A DNA stretch of 30,103 nucleotides from positions 1 to 30,103 of the forward strand of contig CAZJZH010000005.1 of the NCBI GenBank assembly GCA_964550465.1. Direction: 5' to 3'. Position 1 is the first letter of the stretch; every line of letters starts with the position of its first letter. The stretch comes from CAZJZH01 sp964550465. GTDB lineage: Bacteria > Patescibacteriota > Patescibacteriia > JACRDY01. Shown piece by piece: positions 23,221-30,103 of the stretch. The notes below the pieces were generated by a model that ran no database searches, was not told where the DNA came from, and worked only from the letters and a program-made list of their open reading frames with translations. A program made the position numbers and the translations under genes.

Positions 23221-24141
23221 CTATTGAATAAATGCAAAACCACTGAAGGACAGTACTGCTAACCCACCGCCAATCAAGGCAATAGCAGCAACCTTCTGGG
23301 CATAGACACGCGGCGTTAAATCTTCATTGAGCAGTTTGGGCCAGCGACGGTGTAAGGCGACAACAATGATAAATAAAAAGACGTATTGCAGGCCTTGCAA
23401 CGCATTGATCAGTGAGACTGAGGCTAAGGCAATTGACCACTGGACCAAGACGGCACTGAGCGCGCCACTAGCCTGACCGACCAAGAAGGCAACTTTTGAT
23501 CCACTAGCTGAACGCGTCGCAGTTGAGACGATAACTGCTCGCCAGCTAGGCACCAGCAGCAAGCCACCGGCCGCTACCAGAGCCGCCAGCCGAATCCAGA
23601 CAAAGCCGGCAATAAAGGAATTGGTATCGTAGAGGTATTTACTTAGCACGTAGGAAACAGCAAAGAAACCGGCAGACAACACCGCCAGCAACACTGCCCT
23701 GCCCTGCCGGTCAGACTGCCGTCGACTGAGATTGATTGAAATCACGACCGTCCCAAGGAGGATCAACACAAATGCGACGGTACCAACATCACCGAGCCGC
23801 TCACCAAGGAACCAAAAAGCTAAGGCAAAAATCAACAGTGGACTGAGGCCACCAATCAGCGGCGTCACTCGTGAGGCGTCTGCTCGCTTCAGCGCGGCAA
23901 ACATAAAGAACAGTGCCGCAGTAAACGTACCACCGGCTGCTAGCGCTGTTCCGGCGGTCAGCCATGACTGCGGCAGCTGAGCATCAAAGGGCAGCAAGAC
24001 AATAGCTAGGCCACCCAGTAAACAAATATAAAAGGTATATGCCGCAGGGTGCGGCACTTCTTTTTTTAATAAGGCTTTGTCAATGGCGATTGCGATTGCG
24101 TTCAAGGCATAGGCAACCACCACGATCCACAGCCAAGTCAT
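23221..24141 (-). CDS. EamA/DMT-family membrane transporter
   Basis: A 306-residue protein with about ten transmembrane segments in two related halves, the plan of the drug/metabolite transporter superfamily. The first half ends with the typical ADASRVTPLIGGLSPLLIFALAFWFLGERL and GTVVISI; the second has VSYVLSKYLYD and a matching SVSLINALQGLQYVFLF. I use the ATG at 24141 (MTWLWIVVV); the ORF can be extended to 24183 but the extension overlaps the promoter. An extended -10 TGCTATACT ends 6 nt before this ATG, so the mRNA should start at or next to the A of ATG. Substrate unknown. Confidence 0.85.
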   Translation of the reverse strand: MTWLWIVVVAYALNAIAIAIDKALLKKEVPHPAAYTFYICLLGGLAIVLLPFDAQLPQSWLTAGTALAAGGTFTAALFFMFAALKRADASRVTPLIGGLSPLLIFALAFWFLGERLGDVGTVAFVLILLGTVVISINLSRRQSDRQGRAVLLAVLSAGFFAVSYVLSKYLYDTNSFIAGFVWIRLAALVAAGGLLLVPSWRAVIVSTATRSASGSKVAFLVGQASGALSAVLVQWSIALASVSLINALQGLQYVFLFIIVVALHRRWPKLLNEDLTPRVYAQKVAAIALIGGGLAVLSFSGFAFIQ

Positions 24142-24147
24142 GGGGGT

Positions 24148-24156
24148 AGTATAGCA
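24148..24156 (-). promoter_or_regulatory. Extended -10 promoter predicting a leaderless mRNA
   Basis: TGCTATACT on the minus strand (24156-24148) ends 6 nt before the transporter ATG at 24141. No good -35 is seen at the right distance (CCAGTA at 24176-24171), which an extended -10 can tolerate. Confidence 0.65.
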
Positions 24157-24181
24157 TACAACGGCATAGTTACTGGATAAC

Positions 24182-24207
24182 AAAAATCCCCCGCGTAAAT
24201 GCGGAGG
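24182..24207 (-). terminator. Rho-independent terminator after the prephenate-dehydratase-like gene
   Basis: CCCCCGC (24188-24194) pairs with GCGGAGG (24201-24207) with one G-T pair and a 6-nt loop, then a T-run on the minus strand (24186-24182). It lies 15 nt beyond the stop codon at 24222. Confidence 0.85.
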
Positions 24208-24221
24208 CTTGTTAGGAATCG

Positions 24222-24779
24222 CTACGCTACTTCAACCACAATAAACGTCGTCATATTTTGCCGGGCGTCTTGAATACCCTTGGCGACAATATCTAAATCA
24301 TTCTTGGCCCCCGCTAGAGCTGAGGCGATCACTCCAGTAGTTGGTGGCAGTTTACCAGACTGTAGGTCTTCAGCTGCTTCAGCCGTATCTGTCCATCTAA
24401 CCAACTTGGCCTGCGGATAGTTGTCAGCCAAGTACCGTTCACACTGGGCCAGCGCTTGGGGGTGAGAAGCAAACTGCGTTATGTCTGCCGTGCTGGTGCC
24501 AGGTAGTACCATCAAACACTGTTGGACTTCTATTGTCACCTGACCCAAGACAGTAAAGGTGTATTGACCCATCGCCTCATAAGCATCGAGCACTAATCCA
24601 CCACGAGAATTCACCACCGGGATAATCCCGCGGTCAACCCGACCTGCTTGTAAGGCCGTGAAAACGCCGAGTGGATCAATAGCAAAAACCATATCCGCCG
24701 TCAGACCCTCGCGCTGGAGGTATGACCGCCCGGCTTCTTCAGAAAATGACCCTGTTGACCCTGAGACCGCTAATCGCAT
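24222..24779 (-). CDS. Prephenate-dehydratase-like single-domain protein with altered active-site motifs
   Basis: A 185-residue protein matching the catalytic domain of prephenate dehydratase (the step from prephenate to phenylpyruvate). Clear matches are the N-terminal GSTGSFSEEAGRSYL, SHPQALAQC (residues 105-113) and the final IQDARQNMTTFIVV. Two active-site motifs differ: PxENSxxG reads PVVNSRGG (54-61), without the Glu, and TRF, needed for catalysis in E. coli P-protein, reads TTF (177-179). The ACT regulatory domain is missing. No other aromatic-pathway gene is in the window. So the fold is well supported but the usual activity is doubtful. It is 3 nt behind the heptad-repeat gene and is the last gene of its operon. 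Confidence 0.75.
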   Translation of the reverse strand: MRLAVSGSTGSFSEEAGRSYLQREGLTADMVFAIDPLGVFTALQAGRVDRGIIPVVNSRGGLVLDAYEAMGQYTFTVLGQVTIEVQQCLMVLPGTSTADITQFASHPQALAQCERYLADNYPQAKLVRWTDTAEAAEDLQSGKLPPTTGVIASALAGAKNDLDIVAKGIQDARQNMTTFIVVEVA

Positions 24780-24782
24780 AGA

Positions 24783-25163
24783 TTAATGACTCTGCTCTAA
24801 TTGAGTTACTCGACGATCCAACTGATCAACCGCTACCTGGTACGCTACCGTAGTCAATCGCAGTTGCATGGCTTCTTGGCTATCCTCTAGCCGATCAAGT
24901 CGCGATTCCACTCGATCAAAGCGCTCATCAGCGCTATCAAAACCAAGTTTTGTTGACAGCGCCAATTGGTCAATTTTATGATCTAACTGATCGAGGCGAC
25001 CATCGATACCATCTAACCGGCTGTCCATACCATCTAACCGGCTGTCCATACCATCTAACCGGCTATCGATCCCTACTAGATGGGAGGTTATTTGACCAAC
25101 AGCGGCCGCCAGATTATTAATCTGGGCCGCTAACTGTTCATTTGTAACCTGTTTAGTGGTCAT
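24783..25163 (-). CDS. Heptad-repeat coiled-coil protein
   Basis: A 126-residue protein that is almost entirely coiled coil. After TNEQLAAQINNLAAAVGQI comes a run of heptads of the form DSRLDGM, then RLDQLDHKIDQLALSTK, FDRVESRLDRLEDSQ and a closing VDQLDRRVTQLEQ. No membrane segment or catalytic motif. Such proteins usually act as oligomeric scaffolds; nothing more specific can be said. An extended -10 promoter within the end of the response-regulator gene lies 8 nt before its ATG, so it can be transcribed apart from the regulator. Confidence 0.78.
   Translation of the reverse strand: MTTKQVTNEQLAAQINNLAAAVGQITSHLVGIDSRLDGMDSRLDGMDSRLDGIDGRLDQLDHKIDQLALSTKLGFDSADERFDRVESRLDRLEDSQEAMQLRLTTVAYQVAVDQLDRRVTQLEQSH
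25006..25068. repeat. Tandem 21-bp repeat inside the coiled-coil gene (3 copies)
   Basis: The unit ATACCATCTAACCGGCTGTCC stands at 25006-25026 and 25027-25047 identically; the copy at 25048-25068 differs at its last four bases. Each unit encodes one heptad (DSRLDGM or DSRLDGI). Confidence 0.9.
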
Positions 25164-25171
25164 AGATTATC

Positions 25172-25200
25172 AGTATACCACCACCGCTAAGCAGCGGCAA
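25172..25200 (-). promoter_or_regulatory. Promoter of the coiled-coil gene, nearly leaderless
   Basis: On the minus strand TTGCCG (25200-25195), 17 nt, TATACT (25177-25172) preceded by TGG. The ATG at 25163 follows 8 nt after the -10, so the leader should be 0 to 2 nt. The -35 box lies inside the last codons of the response-regulator gene. Confidence 0.65.
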
Positions 25201-25855
25201 TTTTATAGCCTCGGCCGTGGACTGTTTGAATCAATCGCCCCTTTGGGTCATTAAGTTTTTTACGCAAAGCTCGAATATGGACATCGACCGTATTAGTAAA
25301 TGGATCAATATTCATATCCCAAACATGTTCTAGTAACGTACCGCGAGTCAAGACCGCGTCGGGATTACGCATCATATATTCTAATAGGGCGAATTCTTTA
25401 ACTCGTAGTTCAACAGCTTGACTGCCACGACTGACAGTATGCTTGCGGTTATCAAGGGTAATATCACCAACTTGCAAAACGTCCTGCGGTGCTGTTTGTG
25501 GTCGGCGTAAAATAGCATTCATCCGCGCAAACAACTCTTCGAGCATAAACGGCTTGACCAGATAATCATCAGCACCTTTCTCAAACGCCTCTAGCTTATC
25601 GGGTAGCTCGGAGCGTACTGTTGTCATGACAATCGGAATGGTTGGCTTGGCTTGACGGATAGCGGCGCAAATATCATAGCCCAACATATCTGGCAGCTGA
25701 ACATCCAGTAGCACCATATCGTAGTCATTGGTCTTGGCCCAAAAAATGGCCTGTTTACCAGTGGTGGCGTGATCAATCGAATAGCCTTCAGCCTTGAGAG
25801 CCTTAAGCATAAAACCGGCGATATCTAGTTCGTCTTCTACCATGAGTACACGCAT
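25187..25855 (-). CDS. OmpR/PhoB-family response regulator
   Basis: A 222-residue two-domain regulator. Receiver domain: acidic pair E7 and D8 (VEDE), phosphoacceptor D51 (LLDVQLP), T78/T79 and K101 in LVKPF, all present, so phosphorylation is expected. The C-terminal winged helix carries VELRVKEFALLEYMMRNP, ILT/LTRGTLLEHVWDM, then TNTVDVHIRALRKKLND and HGRGYKI, the DNA-contacting part of OmpR-type regulators. No histidine kinase is adjacent in the window, so its partner is encoded elsewhere or missing. A weak promoter (TTGTTT, 17 nt, TATAGA) can be seen upstream near 25890-25915. Confidence 0.95.
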   Translation of the reverse strand: MRVLMVEDELDIAGFMLKALKAEGYSIDHATTGKQAIFWAKTNDYDMVLLDVQLPDMLGYDICAAIRQAKPTIPIVMTTVRSELPDKLEAFEKGADDYLVKPFMLEELFARMNAILRRPQTAPQDVLQVGDITLDNRKHTVSRGSQAVELRVKEFALLEYMMRNPDAVLTRGTLLEHVWDMNIDPFTNTVDVHIRALRKKLNDPKGRLIQTVHGRGYKIAAA

Positions 25856-25980
25856 AGAGGCAGTAGTTATGAATAACGCTATCTATACCCTACCCTATCG
25901 AAGTAAACAAATTCTAAAATTCAGACCACTTATCCACATCGTGCCGCTCTTGACGACTGACCAATTTACCCTCTCACGCC

Positions 25981-27492
25981 TCAGGCCTTACTAATCGTAA
26001 TAACTTTTTTATACTCTAGCGCTTTTTTAGCCAGCTTCAAGCGGTCTTGAGTGCGAGCATAGAGCGTATACAGCTTATCGCCCTTTTTGACTTTTTGTCC
26101 ATGTCGAATATGAAAGTGCATACCGGCAATCTTCTCGTGTGGCGCGCCGAGGTTCATGCAAACCTCATTGATAGCTTTATTATCAATCAAGCTAATCTTA
26201 CCGCTCTTCGGCGCATGGATCTCATAACGCAGCGCGCCCAGTGTCACCTCATCAGCCTCAATATCTGCTTGTCCACCTTGGGCGATGATAATTTGATTCA
26301 TCTTTTGCCAGGCCTTACCAGAAACAATCTGCTGCCTAGCTACCGCTACCCCCTGGCCTTTTTTACAAAAACCCTTCAGCTCCAGTAGCTCGCCGGCCAA
26401 GGCAATAGCCTTTTTCTCTAGGTCACGTGGTCGCAGGTCATGCTGCTGCAGTACTCGTAAAACATCGCGTGCCTCCAGGGCTGGACCGACACCACGACCA
26501 ATCGGCTGGACTGCCTTGGTCATAAAGACTTTGACTTTCATCTTAAACTGCCTGCCAATCCAGATAAATTTTTTCTCCAACTCCTTGGCGGTCTTAAGGT
26601 CCTTAACCTTAGCAGTCGGACCATAGGGTAAATCAATGATCAGATAGTCCACGCCCATAGCCACCTTCTTGGCCATAATAGAGACAATCATCTTGTCGTA
26701 TGACTCGATCGCCATCGGCCGTGAAACGGTGATGACATCATCATCAGCTGGTGCCAGATCAAGTCCGCCACCCCACACCAGGCAGGCCTTGGTTTTACGG
26801 ATAATTTCTTTAATGTCATCCATCGAGTGACTGACTGGCGCTAGGACTTCCATGGTGTCCGCCGTACCAGCTGGTGAGGTAATGGCCCGTGACGATGTCT
26901 TGGGAATATACAACCCCAGCGAAGCGATAATAGGGATGACTAGCATGGTGGTACGGTTATTGGGAATACCGCCAATCGAGTGCTTATCAACCACCTCGAT
27001 TTTCATATCCATTTGCTCTCCGGTCTCAGCCATAGCCTTGGTCAGGTAATACATCTCCTTCAAACTGTACGGATGAACAAAACCGGAAGCAGCATAATAG
27101 GTCATCTCCACATCACTCAAGCGGTTTGTGACAATGTCGTTAATGATGGAGTAAATTTCTTCATAACTCAAGCTGTGCCCGGTTAATTTTTTCTGAATTG
27201 CCTGAATAGACACCGGCCGAGAAATTGGTGACACTTCTACCACCTCTTTATTTTTAATCTTGGCCTGCTGCCAAATATCAGAAAAAATACCAACTGAACC
27301 AGCTTCTACTCGGGTAGCGCTGAACTGCACTTCTACCACCTGCTGATCAGCCTTCTTTTTACCCCAGCGCAGCAACACCCGGTCATTGGGTAAAATACCG
27401 TAGCCCTCTGCTTCTTTACGGTTTAAGACAACAATAGAATCATCGTCGCCGGTAGAAAAATCGAGTCGCTGTGCTTTGAGGTAGTAGGCCAT
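25981..27492 (-). CDS. deoA: AMP phosphorylase / thymidine phosphorylase, archaeal type
   Basis: A 503-residue member of the thymidine phosphorylase family in its longer archaeal form, with an extra N-terminal domain (residues 1 to about 85) before the shared core. Core motifs: the phosphate-site KHSIGGIPNNRTTMLVIPI, TSSRAITSPAGTADTMEVL, KACLVWGGGLDLAPADD, and the C-terminal barrel with GMHFHIRHGQKVKKGDKLY. Archaeal members convert AMP and phosphate to adenine and ribose-1,5-bisphosphate, which feeds a salvage route ending at form III or II/III RuBisCO; many Patescibacteria carry that route. The isomerase and RuBisCO are not in this window. It is 8 nt behind the VirD4-like gene, so they are probably co-transcribed. 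Confidence 0.9.
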   Translation of the reverse strand: MAYYLKAQRLDFSTGDDDSIVVLNRKEAEGYGILPNDRVLLRWGKKKADQQVVEVQFSATRVEAGSVGIFSDIWQQAKIKNKEVVEVSPISRPVSIQAIQKKLTGHSLSYEEIYSIINDIVTNRLSDVEMTYYAASGFVHPYSLKEMYYLTKAMAETGEQMDMKIEVVDKHSIGGIPNNRTTMLVIPIIASLGLYIPKTSSRAITSPAGTADTMEVLAPVSHSMDDIKEIIRKTKACLVWGGGLDLAPADDDVITVSRPMAIESYDKMIVSIMAKKVAMGVDYLIIDLPYGPTAKVKDLKTAKELEKKFIWIGRQFKMKVKVFMTKAVQPIGRGVGPALEARDVLRVLQQHDLRPRDLEKKAIALAGELLELKGFCKKGQGVAVARQQIVSGKAWQKMNQIIIAQGGQADIEADEVTLGALRYEIHAPKSGKISLIDNKAINEVCMNLGAPHEKIAGMHFHIRHGQKVKKGDKLYTLYARTQDRLKLAKKALEYKKVITISKA

Positions 27493-27500
27493 AGTGGTAG

Positions 27501-29537
27501 TTATGATTGAAATTGAGATGATTGGTTTGATTGTGTTGGTCGCGTGTCGCGTGACTTGTCTTGACGCGGTTTACGATCCTGTCGGCGTGGACGGTTGTTA
27601 TGCCGATCACGATTACGCGATCGTGACTTACGATTGTTGCCACCCTTAAATGGCTGGGCCGCATGTTTACCCTCCTTGATGTTTGATTCCAACTGAGACA
27701 ACACGCCACCGTCATCTTCTGTTGGCACTGTTTCTTCCATTGGCACCACCTCTTCTTCCCCTGCCGTCTCTTTGGCTGCTTCTTTGGCAGCCATAGCTCG
27801 TGGTGGCAGGACAACAGCATCTGGATCATCACCAATAATCTGCTCTGCTGGTTGGGCTGACGATTGCTTGTCTGTTAATCGCGGTGGCGCAATAATTTTT
27901 TCTGACGGCACGCGTTCTTCCTCAGCGGCTCGCCGCGATCCGGTTGGCGCAGCTGGTTTAACACTGGCGCTGACTGTTCTCGTCACTGGTGGCAGTGGCT
28001 GATCTTGAAACTCACGCAGACAGCTCTTACAGTACACCGGCTTCTTGGGATTTGGTTGGAAAGACAAGTGGGTGATGCGCTCACAGTTATCACAAATCCA
28101 CGGAATCTGCCGGTCTGGAGTTGGTTTATCAGAAATTTCCGCTCGTACCACCTTACCCTTAAAGAGTATTTCACCCATGGCCGGTGGCTTATTTTCTTTT
28201 TGACCGGCTGATGAAGCATCTTTATGAGCTTGGGCTCGCCCCTCATCCAAGGCCTCACTCCACTTACGGATGTGTTCTTCGACCATTTCACGGTTCTGGG
28301 CGTAGCGTTCTCGTGAAACACGGATAACTTTATCAGCCGTGTCTGGTGCTTCCGGCTCAAACAGTGGTGGCAGCGTGCCCGCAGAAAATGGCTCTGAGGC
28401 CACACCGTCAATCATCAGCTTGAGGTAAATCTCAAACTTAGTTAGGTTGACTAGGTCTTCTTCGGTAAAGCGTGGGGCAAAGTCTTTGACCAACACACCG
28501 GCATCGGCCGCGCCGACGCGGAAGGTCACCATCGTACCAACGTTACCAAAGACCGCTCCGCGGACAATCTCGTTGAGCTGCTCGATGTACTGGTGGGCCA
28601 TGATCAGATTCAAGCGGTACTTTCGCGCCTCAGACAAAATATTGGCAAAACTTTCGGTGGAGAAATTTTGAAACTCGTCGATGTAGAGGTAAAAATCCCG
28701 CCGCTCGTCTTCTGGGATATCGACTCGACTCATAGCCGCCATCTGAATCTTGGTAATCATCATGGCGCCCAACAAGGCTGAAGAGTCTTCACCAATCCGC
28801 CCTTTACTGAGGTTCATGATCAAAATCTTTTGATTGTCCATCACATCACGCATGTCGATGGTCGACTTAACCTGTCCGACAATATTACGAATCAGTGAGG
28901 TAGATAAAAATTGCCCTACCTTGTTCTGGATAGGCGCTACCGCTTCTGAAGCAAACTTGTCTGCGTAGCCGGCAAACTCGTTAACCCAGAACGACTTCAC
29001 TACCGGGTCCTGAATGTTTTCAATCACCTGCTTGCGGAATTCCTTGTCAGACAAAATACGAATAATAGCCAACAAAGTGGAGTTAGGGTAATCCAAGACT
29101 GCTAAGATAGCGTTACGCAAAATGTACTCCAAACGCGGACCCCAGGAGTCGGCCCACAGCTTTTTGAACACCCCCACCAGACCAGAGGCCACCAAGTGAC
29201 GCAAATGCGGCTCAACCTGCTCAACCACATTGAAGGCGATGGGATAATCGTAATCACCAGGGTTAAAGTAAATGACGTCGTTAATTCGCTCCGGCGGGAT
29301 AAAGTTCAAGATCTTTTCTGATGAGTCGCCATGCGGGTCGATAAAAGCTAAGCCATGACCATTTTTAATGTCTTGGATAACCATGTTCTCCAGCAAGGTG
29401 GTCTTACCCATACCAGTCTTACCGACAATGTACATATGCCGGCGACGGTCATCGAGCTTAATACCAAACTTATGCTGACGATTACGAAAGTTCGTCGCGC
29501 CAAAGTAGTTGATTTCGTTTGGGTTAGGGTTGTACAT
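27501..29537 (-). CDS. VirD4/TraG-like ATPase with C-terminal zinc ribbon and basic tail
   Basis: A 678-residue P-loop ATPase of the VirD4/TraG-HerA group, which moves DNA or protein through membranes or on DNA. Walker A is GKTGMGKT (residues 39-46), followed by GHGLAFIDPHGDSSEKIL; Walker B is FYLYIDEFQNF (D about 286), then LSEARKYRLNLIMAHQY. Unlike conjugative coupling proteins it has no N-terminal membrane helices. After the ATPase (to about residue 395) comes a zinc ribbon, CDNC (about 481) and CKSC (about 502), then a long Pro/Glu/Ala-rich, probably disordered stretch and an Arg/Asn/Gln-rich tail (about 605-678) likely to bind nucleic acid. The partial gene upstream ends 3 nt before it. 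Role as a DNA or pilus-related motor is inference. Confidence 0.85.
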   Translation of the reverse strand: MYNPNPNEINYFGATNFRNRQHKFGIKLDDRRRHMYIVGKTGMGKTTLLENMVIQDIKNGHGLAFIDPHGDSSEKILNFIPPERINDVIYFNPGDYDYPIAFNVVEQVEPHLRHLVASGLVGVFKKLWADSWGPRLEYILRNAILAVLDYPNSTLLAIIRILSDKEFRKQVIENIQDPVVKSFWVNEFAGYADKFASEAVAPIQNKVGQFLSTSLIRNIVGQVKSTIDMRDVMDNQKILIMNLSKGRIGEDSSALLGAMMITKIQMAAMSRVDIPEDERRDFYLYIDEFQNFSTESFANILSEARKYRLNLIMAHQYIEQLNEIVRGAVFGNVGTMVTFRVGAADAGVLVKDFAPRFTEEDLVNLTKFEIYLKLMIDGVASEPFSAGTLPPLFEPEAPDTADKVIRVSRERYAQNREMVEEHIRKWSEALDEGRAQAHKDASSAGQKENKPPAMGEILFKGKVVRAEISDKPTPDRQIPWICDNCERITHLSFQPNPKKPVYCKSCLREFQDQPLPPVTRTVSASVKPAAPTGSRRAAEEERVPSEKIIAPPRLTDKQSSAQPAEQIIGDDPDAVVLPPRAMAAKEAAKETAGEEEVVPMEETVPTEDDGGVLSQLESNIKEGKHAAQPFKGGNNRKSRSRNRDRHNNRPRRQDRKPRQDKSRDTRPTQSNQSSQFQS

Positions 29538-29540
29538 AGA

Positions 29541-30103
29541 TTAGCCAATTGGTAGATTAGGCGGCGCCCCACTCCCCCGCTCTTCCTTGGCTGCCGCAGT
29601 CTGGGCGGGGTCAGATTCTTCTAGCGCAATATACTCCTCTGTTGGCACCGTTTCCGCTGCTTCAGCTACTGGCAATCCCTCCGGTGCTACGGTGGGGTCT
29701 GTATCAGCCGGCCTGTCTGAAACAGTTTCAACTGCTGGCTCCGGCGCTTCGGGCTCAAAGCTGACGGTTTCCTCCGCGCTGGTATTAGCGGCAATTGGCT
29801 GACGACTGACCTGCGTATCCGCTAGTGACTGGTCAAAGGCCACCACTTCTTCTTGAGCCTGTGACGCAGTATCAATCGGTAAGCCAAACGGCGCTTCAGC
29901 CTTGACCGCTGCTGCCTTCTTAATAACCAGGGCTTGCAATGCGCCCAATGGGAAGTGCCAAATAGAAGCCAGCTCCGCCACATCGAGAATCATACCGGTG
30001 CCATATTCATCACCAGACTTCATGTTGCGGGCTCGGTAGGCCTTGAGGATGCTGTTTTTACGGGCATTGAGCACCTTATCCTTGTTCCAGTAGACATGCG
30101 AGC
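29541..30103 (-). CDS. C-terminal part of a large protein paired with the VirD4-like ATPase (5' end outside)
   Basis: The minus-strand frame is open to the right window edge (residues SHVYWNKDK precede the GTG at 30074), so this is the end of a longer protein and the GTG is internal. The first visible part, WNKDKVLNARKNSILKAYRARNM through DVAELASIWHFPLGALQAL, resembles the C terminus of large proteins that I recall next to such ATPases in Patescibacteria, often with N-terminal membrane segments. It is followed by a low-complexity acidic tail rich in Pro, Glu, Ala and Thr, about 115 residues, ending GSGAPPNLPIG. A short ETVPTE motif in this tail recurs in the disordered region of the ATPase. 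Function unknown. Confidence 0.7.
   Translation of the reverse strand, partial: SHVYWNKDKVLNARKNSILKAYRARNMKSGDEYGTGMILDVAELASIWHFPLGALQALVIKKAAAVKAEAPFGLPIDTASQAQEEVVAFDQSLADTQVSRQPIAANTSAEETVSFEPEAPEPAVETVSDRPADTDPTVAPEGLPVAEAAETVPTEEYIALEESDPAQTAAAKEERGSGAPPNLPIG

Noticed and set aside
25006..25068. Possible CRISPR array
   Set aside because: The units are directly adjacent without spacers and are in frame within a coiled-coil gene.
25930..25938. TTATCCACA, a perfect consensus DnaA box, between the response regulator and AMP phosphorylase genes
   Set aside because: I found only this single copy and no dnaA, dnaN or AT-rich unwinding region nearby; one 9-mer in 30 kb can easily be chance, so an origin is not supported.
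27440..27835. A 131-codon minus-strand frame overlapping the end of the VirD4-like gene
   Set aside because: It is another frame of the repetitive Arg/Asn-rich tail and has low-complexity translation; no independent signals.

Overview
The window looks like chromosome of a streamlined bacterium of the Candidate Phyla Radiation (Patescibacteria); I cannot name the lineage more closely. Points that fit: an alanyl-tRNA synthetase of about 607 residues without its C-terminal domain, an RNA polymerase alpha subunit without the C-terminal domain, a PriA whose helicase motifs have decayed, an archaeal-type AMP/thymidine phosphorylase, a VirD4-like ATPase with a C-terminal zinc ribbon, and short or overlapping gene junctions. 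TGA is a normal stop (the glycosyltransferase ending at 7546 ends in ATGA overlap with the next start), so this is not one of the TGA=Gly lineages. I see no tRNA, rRNA, CRISPR, transposase or phage gene.

Layout. 1-5341 (+ strand): the end of a secreted lysozyme-like protein with four C-terminal repeats, a stand-alone LigB/AmmeMemo-type protein, then priA-def-fmt. 5342-6088: a 182-residue unknown protein as a self-contained unit (own promoter, SD and terminator). Two inverted copies of an AT-rich 26-nt sequence bracket it; they sit at the 3' ends of the two flanking genes. 6089-14068 (- strand): one apparent 8-kb operon for surface polysaccharide, read patatin, small membrane protein, Wzx-type flippase, two GT4-like enzymes, two GT2 enzymes, O-antigen-ligase-like protein. 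14096-18089 (- strand): infA-rpmJ-rpsM-rpsK-rpsD-rpoA-rplQ-rplM-rpsI with two candidate promoters at its head and a hairpin terminator at its end. 18111-19042: a monocistronic unknown gene with a strong promoter, a 62-nt compound hairpin in its leader and a long terminator. 19095-24153 (- strand): EamA transporter, glycoside-hydrolase-like protein, mnmA, alaS. 24182-25855: response regulator, heptad-repeat protein and a prephenate-dehydratase-like protein. 25981-30103: the end of a large protein of unknown function, a VirD4-like ATPase and AMP phosphorylase.

The less ordinary signals are mostly regulatory: several extended -10 promoters of the form TGnTATACT lie 6 to 14 nt before start codons, which predicts leaderless or nearly leaderless mRNAs; a repeated AT-rich palindrome marks gene 3' ends; and a GC-rich palindromic repeat appears both in an mRNA leader and, translated in frame, as the C-terminal tail of RpoA. 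No clearly new multi-gene system is evident. The best candidates for unexplained biology are the two unknown monocistronic genes and the partial protein paired with the VirD4-like ATPase.
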